A stretch of 22,146 nt of DNA from HGM11788 sp964654945. Its GTDB lineage: Bacteria; Bacillota; Clostridia; Lachnospirales; CAG-274. A program made the translations under genes and the position numbers. Positions within the stretch are counted from its first letter, which is position 1; the number at the start of each line of letters is the position of its first letter. Location: contig CAZZLN010000029.1 in NCBI GenBank assembly GCA_964654945.1, forward strand, positions 1 through 22,146, in the 5' to 3' direction. The notes beneath the pieces are model-generated. The model was not told the DNA's origin, did not search any database, and worked only from the letters and a program-made list of their open reading frames with translations. Of this stretch, positions 16,012 through 22,146 are shown piece after piece.

Positions 16012-16478
16012 CAATGATTAAAATATTAATATTTCGAACCAAGTCATAGTAAACTCTATTTGTTTCTTCAGATTGGTTGTTAAGATGACAGATAGGATAA
16101 GATAGCATACTCAAGAAGCCCCTTATTGCATCTTTATCAATTTCAGCCGCCCTATTGTAAAAATCAGTTTCTACTTAACACATCTAATTTACATTCGACT
16201 TAGGTTTGTTCTTTATAATATCTTTAAAAGAAATTAATCTATGATGATAGTAAGCATATTTTTCATCTGCATTGAGCCTTCTTATGTCAAATATTTACTT
16301 CTTAAGATATGTTTACAGAAATAACTCTTTTAAACACTCCCAAACTGATATTCAAAGCAGCTATCAACATCCCTTACATCTTATCCTCTACATCAACATA
16401 AGTTCCAATAAACAAAACATTTGCAGCAACCTAAGAAAACTTACTCTTACTAAGTCCTATAGGATTACCTATATATCC
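16012..16478 (-). pseudogene. Decayed coding stretch, possibly including a recombinase 3' end
   Basis: No intact gene is visible in 467 bp, but protein-like pieces are found in several minus-strand frames. One, ending at a TAG at 16184-16186, contains IFDIRRLNADEKYAYYHHRL and stays open for 36 codons. Another (about 16020-16165) contains NRAAEIDKDAIRGFLSMLSY and ends near YYDLVRN. Nearer the nuclease stop, a frame reads VAANVLFIGTYVDVEDKM between stops. The bases just before the terminator repeat resemble the 3' end of the recombinase gene that precedes the other copy of that repeat (YDGTKIEYR), so this is probably a diverged recombinase tail plus other debris. The similarity is short and was judged by eye. 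Confidence 0.45.
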
Positions 16479-18533
16479 TTACTCACTCACATACGATTTA
16501 TCACTTACCGGAATCAGAATATCCATCATTCTCTTTTGATGTTCATCTATCTCGGCAACTCCCCATTCCTGATTATCACGACACATCTGCATCATAATCA
16601 TGAATTTCAACGAAGCAACACTAATACGACTTATTTTTTGAGATTTATCAAGATAATGATCCAGTTTTGTTTTTGGAGGCCAGTTAGATCCCGAACTATT
16701 AGCTTCACTACCTATCATTGCATAATTACCTATGCAATTAATTTGATTTTTATCAAGATTACCATCTTCACCTGTTGCCATAGCCTGTGGATAATAATGT
16801 TCCAAACTTCTTCTAGTTCTTGAAAAGTAAAACTGATTAAATACATCAAGTCCAAAGTCACTGCATCCCAGTTTGTTAAAAAATGCGCATCTTTCAGGAC
16901 TTCCTTTTCTAGATTTTTCTCCATGTAATTCTTTCTCGTACATACTCCATATTTTGTAATCAATATAATTAAATACAAATAAAGGAACACCTTTTGAAGC
17001 TTCTTTTACATCACCATATATCTCAACAAATTTTTTCTGATTTTTATTTTCGTACTGAGCATTGTTAAGTAGATTGTTACTTGTAAGTATTACCTCATCA
17101 AAGCTACCTGGAATAGGAGTATTAATCGCATTAAGTTTATTTTCATCAAGATATACCAGATTGAAATATCTGTTAGCCAGTTCATCGACAAAACTAGTGT
17201 AATCATCAAGATTCCTTTTCTCTGATGTCATCAAATACATTAAACAATAAAAAAGATAATTTTTCCTCTGCCTTGGCGTAAATGACACTTCAAACATTGA
17301 TAACAAATGAACTAATCTCTCTTGCATCGACTTTTCACACAAATTTTTAAGTTGTGCTTTGTTCGTTTCCTTATCGCGATACCAAACCTGAAGTTTCCAT
17401 GGATTGCTATCCATGGAATCCTCTTCTTTAGAATGATGAACGATATAGTTATCAAGTAAAAATCTTGTTTTTATCAAATTAAAAATAAAAGTTTGTACAT
17501 TAGGCTTACTCATTTTGGCATTATCAAATTCATTTAATAATTCCTTATCATCCAAATTAAAATCTGCAGGAGAGAAATCCTTTTCTGCCATTCTCGTAAT
17601 CTTTAAGACAATAAGTAAAAAATTAGGAAAATCAATAATTGGCTGGAACGAATCTTTTCTCTCATCACTTTCATCAATATCAACCCAGGTGCTACCATTA
17701 TTTTGTGGATTAATAATATCCGCAATAGAAATAACTTCATTCTTATGATCTGCATCTTCTTTTGGCAAAGCATTCATTAGTTCATCAAAACTCTTTGGAA
17801 TAAAATCATTAAGAGATTCACCAAATATATTATCTGTCTTAACCCCCGATATATTTTGCTGTACATAAATACTCATCTCACTGCAGCATTCCCATATTCT
17901 GTTGAACAATTTGCGTTCATCATCATTGTCAAGCTTTTCCATTAAATTTGCTTTAATAATTTCATGCTTCTCAAGCTGCTCTCCTCGAGAATTCATGATT
18001 TCAAAATAATGATTGAGATCTATGTCCTTTGGCACCTGATAATGGATAATATGAACGTTATTTATAAAATAAGCTTTAAAACTTTTTCTATCTTCTTCTG
18101 ATACAAGTTCATCTATTGCTGTTCTTGCATATTTAAATCCATTTACAATGCCAATATCTTTCTCATCCACATTGAATTTTGGTATTGATTTTAATGTATC
18201 ATCTGATTTTTTACGAGCTCTGTATGTCAGCTTATTATTTATTTCATCAATATCTAGTGCACCAAGAATAAGTCTTATTGTAGTCAGTCTTTGCTGACCA
18301 TCTATTATTTCAAACACACGGTCGCCTTTATGATAAGAAACAAGAGTGCCGATGTAATAAACCTCTTTGGAGTTCTTGTATGCATCATACACATCTTGGA
18401 TTAATGTTGCTATTTCATCTTTTTCCCAAGCATAGTTTCTCTGATATATAGGGATTTCATAAACACTCTTCTCGCCTGATATAAATATTTCATCTATTGA
18501 AACTTCTTTAAGTGGTAATGATTTTTTAGCCAT
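16479..18533 (-). CDS. DUF262-DUF1524 (GmrSD-like) nuclease
   Basis: The 684-residue product has an N-terminal DUF262 domain: IPIYQRNYAWEKDE (27-40), then FEIIDGQQRLTT (74-85), the DGQQR NTP-binding/hydrolysis motif, and HYFEIMNSRGEQLEKHEI. The C-terminal part has the DUF1524 HNH-like nuclease signature: RSLEHYYPQ (about 575-583, Glu-His), NCIGNYAMIG (about 599-608) and a following Asn/Lys segment (NSSGSNWPPKTK). This is the layout of GmrSD, SspE and BrxU, which restrict modified or unmodified phage DNA with NTP-driven control. The ATG shares its A with the TAA of the upstream DUF262 gene (TAATG), so the two are translationally coupled and probably form a complex. A middle region of about 300 residues is family-variable. 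Defence against phage is the likely role; the target DNA is not known. Confidence 0.88.
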   Translation of the reverse strand: MAKKSLPLKEVSIDEIFISGEKSVYEIPIYQRNYAWEKDEIATLIQDVYDAYKNSKEVYYIGTLVSYHKGDRVFEIIDGQQRLTTIRLILGALDIDEINNKLTYRARKKSDDTLKSIPKFNVDEKDIGIVNGFKYARTAIDELVSEEDRKSFKAYFINNVHIIHYQVPKDIDLNHYFEIMNSRGEQLEKHEIIKANLMEKLDNDDERKLFNRIWECCSEMSIYVQQNISGVKTDNIFGESLNDFIPKSFDELMNALPKEDADHKNEVISIADIINPQNNGSTWVDIDESDERKDSFQPIIDFPNFLLIVLKITRMAEKDFSPADFNLDDKELLNEFDNAKMSKPNVQTFIFNLIKTRFLLDNYIVHHSKEEDSMDSNPWKLQVWYRDKETNKAQLKNLCEKSMQERLVHLLSMFEVSFTPRQRKNYLFYCLMYLMTSEKRNLDDYTSFVDELANRYFNLVYLDENKLNAINTPIPGSFDEVILTSNNLLNNAQYENKNQKKFVEIYGDVKEASKGVPLFVFNYIDYKIWSMYEKELHGEKSRKGSPERCAFFNKLGCSDFGLDVFNQFYFSRTRRSLEHYYPQAMATGEDGNLDKNQINCIGNYAMIGSEANSSGSNWPPKTKLDHYLDKSQKISRISVASLKFMIMMQMCRDNQEWGVAEIDEHQKRMMDILIPVSDKSYVSE

Positions 18534-19999
18534 TAGTTATCCTCCCAAAATTTATGCTGTTTAAAGTAATGCAAATAATTAAGATAAATCCCCTCTTCAC
18601 AATCATCTAAATTATCTTTATTGGCTTTAATTTTCGTATCAGTTAATGGCACAATCATGTCTGCCATTTTGCTAAGCAATGTACTAGGCGTGTCAGAATC
18701 AGCAATTACTTTATAAATATTGAAACCATTAACTACTCCGTCTTTCTTTGTATCTCCCATTACATAATTTTGAGCTACCTGCCAACCAACATTCTTATAC
18801 TGTGCACGCATTGAATATGCCCATATAAAAACAAATACAACAAATTGATCTAAAAAGTCTTTAACTGTTTTAGTTGGATGAGCAGGACAAAATCTATCAA
18901 CATATAATAAAACTGCTGTATCAAACATCAATCTTGTAATCCTATTGCCTACACCATTCTTATACTTGCGTAAATCCAATGTTCTTACAATTTCATTATC
19001 ATTGATAAAATAACCTTCATACTTGTCATTATTCTGAATATCTGCAAGAATGTCAAAATAATGTTTTGCATATTCAAAGAATGCCTTTCCTGCTATGATA
19101 GGAGCATTAATTTGAAAAGGACTAAGCGGTTGTAAGCCCGTCACAAATGGCAGTTTAGATTTATTTACATCATCTGCATATGCAAAAGCTCCTTTATAAA
19201 ATTGGGCATAAGGATAACTATCTCTTGATGTAACGCCTTTAAATAAGTCAATGTTATGTTCATTGAGCTCATATGCCCTATTTCCTTTTACCCATTCCTT
19301 TAATCTATACAAATATTCATTAAATAAAACCGAAAGTTCCTTTTGATTAAGATCCTCCCACATTTTTACTATACGTTCTGTTTCATACACATCTATATTG
19401 CTCATTTCTCGCAAATGATAGGCTTTTAACAAATCATGAGGGTAAAGTGATTTCCCTCTTGCATTCTGAGAATCAAAAAACTGAAATGCCTCTGACAAAT
19501 CATCTGTAATTACAATAATCAATTCACAACGATTTTGAACATAATCGCTTAATTCATTCATTTCCTTTTCATCAACTAGTTTATCTATACGACGCTTAAG
19601 AGCCCTATAATTATTCATCACATTATGTAAGTTATACTGATTATTTGATAAACCCTGATTAAGAAAATCTATATCATCCGGACAAATACAACTCAACAGC
19701 AGTGAAAAAGTTATGGTTCTCTGCTGTCCATCCACTATGTTGTAACTATTATTTTTTTCATCATAATGAAGTATCAAAGTACCTACTCTGTACACTTCCT
19801 TATTTTCATACATTGCCTGTTCGATATCATCCAACAGCTGATTTGCATTCTTTGCAGTCCACTTATACGGACGCTGATATTCTGGAATCTTTAATTCGAT
19901 ATTCTCCAAGGGACTAACACCATCTGAAATCTCCGTTATTAAATTATTAATAAGCAAATCTCCAATTTTAGCAATGCCGAGTGTTAAATTTTTTCCCAT
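18533..19999 (-). CDS. DUF262 protein without nuclease domain, partner of the GmrSD-like gene
   Basis: The 488-residue product has the DUF262 core: LKIPEYQRPYKWTAKNANQ (36-54), YNIVDGQQRTITF (86-98, DGQQR motif) and FQFFDSQNARGKSLYPHDLL. The C-terminal half is helical and shows no Glu-His or HNH signature, so it lacks the DUF1524 nuclease found in the next gene. An AGAGGA site lies about 7 nt before the ATG. The stop overlaps the start of the nuclease gene by one base. It is probably the regulatory or recognition subunit that binds NTP and controls the nuclease partner, as inferred from the pairing. Such DUF262 pairs recur in bacterial defence islands, but I cannot name this pair as a characterised system. 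Confidence 0.85.
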   Translation of the reverse strand: MGKNLTLGIAKIGDLLINNLITEISDGVSPLENIELKIPEYQRPYKWTAKNANQLLDDIEQAMYENKEVYRVGTLILHYDEKNNSYNIVDGQQRTITFSLLLSCICPDDIDFLNQGLSNNQYNLHNVMNNYRALKRRIDKLVDEKEMNELSDYVQNRCELIIVITDDLSEAFQFFDSQNARGKSLYPHDLLKAYHLREMSNIDVYETERIVKMWEDLNQKELSVLFNEYLYRLKEWVKGNRAYELNEHNIDLFKGVTSRDSYPYAQFYKGAFAYADDVNKSKLPFVTGLQPLSPFQINAPIIAGKAFFEYAKHYFDILADIQNNDKYEGYFINDNEIVRTLDLRKYKNGVGNRITRLMFDTAVLLYVDRFCPAHPTKTVKDFLDQFVVFVFIWAYSMRAQYKNVGWQVAQNYVMGDTKKDGVVNGFNIYKVIADSDTPSTLLSKMADMIVPLTDTKIKANKDNLDDCEEGIYLNYLHYFKQHKFWEDN

Positions 20000-20050
20000 A
20001 CATCATCCTCTTTTCTTGTCAGTTTATTGATATACTCAGCCAAATAATAT

Positions 20051-20182
20051 CTATTTAACTACATATCCCATATGGTTACAATTCTCTCTCTTGGTGCTAA
20101 GGAAACATACTACAAAACGCTTCAAATCGTATCCATTCTGAGTCATTGTTTCAATCGCCCTTCTATACTCATCATTTACCAT
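20051..20182 (-). CDS. 43-residue small ORF upstream of the DUF262 pair
   Basis: An ATG with GAGGA 9 nt upstream opens a 43-codon frame (start MVNDEYRRAIETMTQNGYDL, end NHMGYVVK). It is in the same direction as the DUF262 genes and ends 51 nt before them. The N-terminal half would form an amphipathic helix. I do not recognise it. It could be a short regulator, a leader peptide or the remains of a longer gene. The inverted repeat 20095-20216 encloses its ribosome binding site and start. Confidence 0.5.
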   Translation of the reverse strand: MVNDEYRRAIETMTQNGYDLKRFVVCFLSTKRENCNHMGYVVK

Positions 20183-20216
20183 ATATAACAATCCTCATTA
20201 ATCTGTTTCCTTAGCA
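20095..20216 (-). repeat. 13-bp perfect inverted repeat enclosing the small ORF start
   Basis: TGCTAAGGAAACA (20095-20107) and its exact complement (20204-20216) are 96 nt apart. In the minus-strand transcript they can pair, with the ribosome binding site and start codon of the small ORF in the loop. They could also be a pair of protein-binding sites. Confidence 0.6.
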
Positions 20217-20272
20217 TAATAAATCGTATATATAAAAAAATCACAATAGATAAACTCACATTTTTACACATT

Positions 20273-20718
20273 TCACATCATTTTAATTATAATCTCATTC
20301 TTCAGACTCATTAAAACATTCCCAAGTGATTCAACAAAACCTACGTCTGTTACCCATATCTCGTAATTTACAATCTCCTCAAATGCCAAACTTATAATTT
20401 CAAACATAGTCATTGAACATATTGCAGCTGATTATCAAATATATCCTCACCCAAAATCGTTGCATGAACTCTAATCTAAATCCTCTCAAAATAGCATATC
20501 CGGAATTTATCGCACCATCCTAAATATGGTTTTCTGCATAATCGTTACAATACTTGTTATAAAGCTTTTCTTTTAATTCCAGCTCATCAATAGTACAGAA
20601 AATATACTGTGCTCATGAAGTACTGCGTTCCTCCACTGCGTATAGTTATGTAGGTATTGCTACGGACACACTTGCAATTAGCAAAAAACTCACTGTAGTT
20701 AAATTTCATATCACACAT
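20273..20718 (-). pseudogene. Broken small hypothetical gene
   Basis: An ATG at 20718 with AGAGG about 14 nt upstream opens a 43-codon frame (MCDMKFNYSEFF...) that stops at 20587. Coding-like sequence continues in a shifted frame (IDELELKEKLYNKYCNDYAE), has an internal TAG, and resumes (DGAINSGYAILRGFRLEF). A second shift leads to ILGEDIFDNQLQY and, in another frame, to an ORF with no ribosome binding site from 20413 (MTMFEIISLAFEEIVNYEIW, ending KNEIIIKMM). Together these look like one or two small genes broken by frameshifts and stops. The pattern (charged helix, then GF-LG-like segment) recalls short hypothetical proteins of clostridial mobile elements; I cannot name it. An alternative is that the two terminal short ORFs are real small proteins. 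Confidence 0.5.
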
Positions 20719-20912
20719 ACCCCAACAAAAACCTCTTTTGCAATGTTTTATGAGATGAAAATTTATAAACTTAGAAAACTTCCTGGGGCTAAAAAATTAT
20801 CCCATTTATAATCGTGAGTATACCAAAACACAACTAAATCTTCTCCCAAATTATAACATAATTAGTTTATAAGGTAAAGTAATTACTAACCATATTTAAA
20901 ATATTATGTGAC
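20719..20912. other. Gene-free stretch
   Basis: No intact gene is supported. A plus-strand frame without a good start (ending in LPGAKKLSHL at 20815 or so) overlaps the broken minus-strand gene and is probably chance. Inverted repeats and promoter-like boxes are not clear. Confidence 0.4.
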
Positions 20913-20976
20913 AGGGCTTGACGGATTTGAACTAGCGAGTGCAGGGTTCATACCCCTGTGCCTTACTACTTGACAA
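20913..20976 (-). pseudogene. tRNA-like relic
   Basis: On the minus strand the sequence has a D-arm-like GTCAAGTAGTAAGGCA, an intact 5-bp anticodon stem with 7-nt loop (CAGGG-GTATGAA-CCCTG, anticodon-like ATG), and a T-loop-like GTTCAAATCC. The acceptor 5' half is absent (T-rich sequence instead) and the T stem does not pair, so it is not a functional tRNA. It may mark an old tRNA integration site or a decayed phage-type tRNA. Confidence 0.5.
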
Positions 20977-21251
20977 AAAATCTAAAAAATGGCTTATCAC
21001 TTATAAACAATAATTTTCTGATAAAAATTAAATACAGATATCAGTTTCTCTTATTTCATTATTAACTCTGTGATGGCTAATATTTGACAAATTTTCTTAG
21101 GATTGTTCTTTAATTTTTTTACCATAATTTTCCTTAACACTTACCTTTTAGAACTCTCGTTTTTCTTTTTTCTTGTCATAATAAAACTCCAAAACTGATA
21201 ATTTTATAGCATACACCAATTAAATGTTTTACACAATCTTTTAGGTATACC
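20977..21251. other. AT-rich gene-free stretch
   Basis: About 275 bp of very AT-rich sequence without a supported gene, between the tRNA-like relic and the recombinase terminator. A short palindrome (TTAGGTATACCTAA, 21240-21253) abuts the terminator repeat. Confidence 0.5.
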
Positions 21252-21286
21252 TAAAAAAGACCTGCCACACATCAATGCAGCAGGTC
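21252..21286 (-). terminator. Recombinase terminator; 33-bp direct repeat, copy 2
   Basis: GACCTGC (21259-21265) and GCAGGTC (21280-21286) form a perfect 7-bp stem with a 14-nt loop, followed on the minus strand by T6. It lies 7 nt after the recombinase frame ends and matches copy 1 at 15979-16011 (31 of 33 bases). Confidence 0.88.
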
Positions 21287-21293
21287 AACAAAA

Positions 21294-22146
21294 TCAACGA
21301 TATTCTATTTTCGTTCCGTCATAAAAACTTATAATAATATCTCCATTTTCATAAATGGTTATATTGTCAAGCACCCTAATCATAAAGTCTATATCAACTT
21401 TGTTTATGATTTCGGCATTTTCGGTAAGTTTCAGAAGGTCATTTGCCCTATAAGCTGTAAGCAAATCTTCACCGTTACCTGTGCTTTCCACTTAGCTCTG
21501 CAACTTTCAATATTCTCAATTATGGTATTCCAAGCAATGATGAATATCTGCTCAAATGCACTTTCTTCAATATGACGATTGTTGCACCCTTGAATACTTT
21601 TGACCTCATATCTGCCATTACACTGCCACACCTTTCTTAGTGTGCCTTTATTTGACCATGTCTTTCTGCCAAATGACCTACCACATTCACCGCATATAGT
21701 CTTTCCGAAAAAAGGATTGTTTTCAGTTTTGGAGGAATATGCATATAGGAAATGGTCTTTAGTATATTGTTTTCTGCGTTCCATTTCAAGCTGTACACAT
21801 TCCCATATTTCAGGACTTATTATAGCCTCATGGTCCTCCTCGATATAAAACTTTTGAAGCTCACCCTCATTCTTTTTCCTTGTCTTTGTAAGAAAATCTA
21901 CCGTATGTCCTTTCTGTAACTCTGCATCACCCTTATATTTTTCGTTAGTGAGAATACTTTGAATTGTGGTAGCCTGCCATTTATATGTGCCGTCCCATTT
22001 AGGTATTTTCTCTCTTTCAAGTATTCGTTTTATGTAATCAACGGTTTTGCCTGAAAGGTACTCCTGATAAATCCTTTTTACAACCTTTGCCTGTTTTTTG
22101 TTTACAACAAGTTTTCCATTAGCATCTCTGTCATAGCCCATAAAAC
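21294..22146 (-). pseudogene. Large serine recombinase, frameshifted near the 3' end and cut by the right edge
   Basis: The visible part lacks the N-terminal catalytic resolvase domain, which lies beyond the right edge. It begins at the domain border (FMGYDRDANGKLVVNKKQAK), continues through the recombinase domain (VVKRIYQEYLSGKTVDYIKR, WQATTIQSILTNEKYKGDAE) and then the zinc beta-ribbon (ICGECGRSFGRKTW, CNGRYEVKSIQGCNN with the four Cys). At about 21480-21491 the frame breaks: the main frame runs on to a stop at 21431 with atypical residues, while the proper C-terminal end (GEDLLTAYRANDLLKLTENA, then FMIRVLDNITIY and FYDGTKIEYR) is in another frame up to 21294. A one-base indel explains this. 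The intact family excises and integrates elements between att sites; this copy is probably inactive unless the frameshift is tolerated. Confidence 0.85.

Noticed and set aside
15902..16114. Minus-strand 70-codon open frame through the terminator repeat
   Set aside because: Its second half translates the terminator hairpin and the promoter region of the next gene, so it is not one real gene; its upstream part is treated as decayed sequence.
16272..16823. Plus-strand 183-codon open frame overlapping the end of the GmrSD-like gene
   Set aside because: It overlaps the strong DUF262/DUF1524 frame, has no ribosome binding site and an atypical Ile/Ser/His-rich composition; it is a shadow of AT-rich DNA.
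20540..20815. Plus-strand open frame ending in LPGAKKLSHL
   Set aside because: It has no ATG until late and no ribosome binding site, and it overlaps the better-supported broken minus-strand gene.
15300..22146. CRISPR array in the repeat-bearing right part
   Set aside because: Only two copies of the 33-bp repeat exist, 5.3 kb apart, and no regular spacers or cas genes are seen.

Overview
The window looks like chromosomal DNA of a low-GC Gram-positive anaerobe (Bacillota, probably class Clostridia, Lachnospiraceae- or Oscillospiraceae-like). The reasons are strong AGGAGG-type ribosome binding sites, some TTG/GTG starts, a class B sortase, a SipW-type signal peptidase with TasA/camelysin-like secreted proteins, and clostridial-style large serine recombinases. 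Almost every gene is on the minus strand, so the text below follows transcription from right to left within each block. This placement is inference from gene content and style; no rRNA or other marker gene is present.

Block 1 (1-7320) is a surface-structure operon. From a near-consensus promoter at about 7290-7319 it runs: SipW-like signal peptidase, TasA/camelysin-like major subunit, a hairpin that may attenuate transcription, two smaller secreted subunits with SipW-type signals, a membrane-anchored TasA-like protein with Gly and Glu/Pro/Asp linkers, a class B sortase, and a large secreted beta-helix-like protein that runs off the left edge. The promoter has nine G residues between its -35 and -10 boxes. 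That is the layout of slipped-strand phase-variable promoters, so the whole structure may switch on and off.

Block 2 (about 7320-8160) is a gene-poor junction. It holds a relic of a serine-recombinase C-terminus on the plus strand, a clear terminator, and a second C9 tract inside a hairpin. By eye, the DNA to the right is much more AT-rich than block 1, which fits acquired DNA.

Block 3 (8161-15170) is a defence island. One operon, from a perfect-consensus promoter, encodes a small XRE regulator, a C5-cytosine DNA methyltransferase, a protein with two GHKL ATPase modules (an Hsp90/MutL/MORC-like one at the N-terminus and a histidine kinase at the C-terminus), and a response regulator with an unusual C-terminal domain. 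No classical nuclease is visible in it. Next comes a compact type II restriction-modification pair whose methyltransferase closely resembles M.HaeIII (GGCC).

Block 4 (15290-22146) is a mobile-element-rich zone. It holds a zinc-binding HTH protein of the kind found with serine recombinases, a decayed stretch, a translationally coupled pair of DUF262 proteins (one with a C-terminal DUF1524/HNH nuclease, GmrSD-like), a 43-codon small ORF inside a long inverted repeat, a broken gene, a tRNA-like relic, and a frameshifted large serine recombinase that runs off the right edge. Two 33-bp near-identical terminator repeats flank the DUF262 segment.
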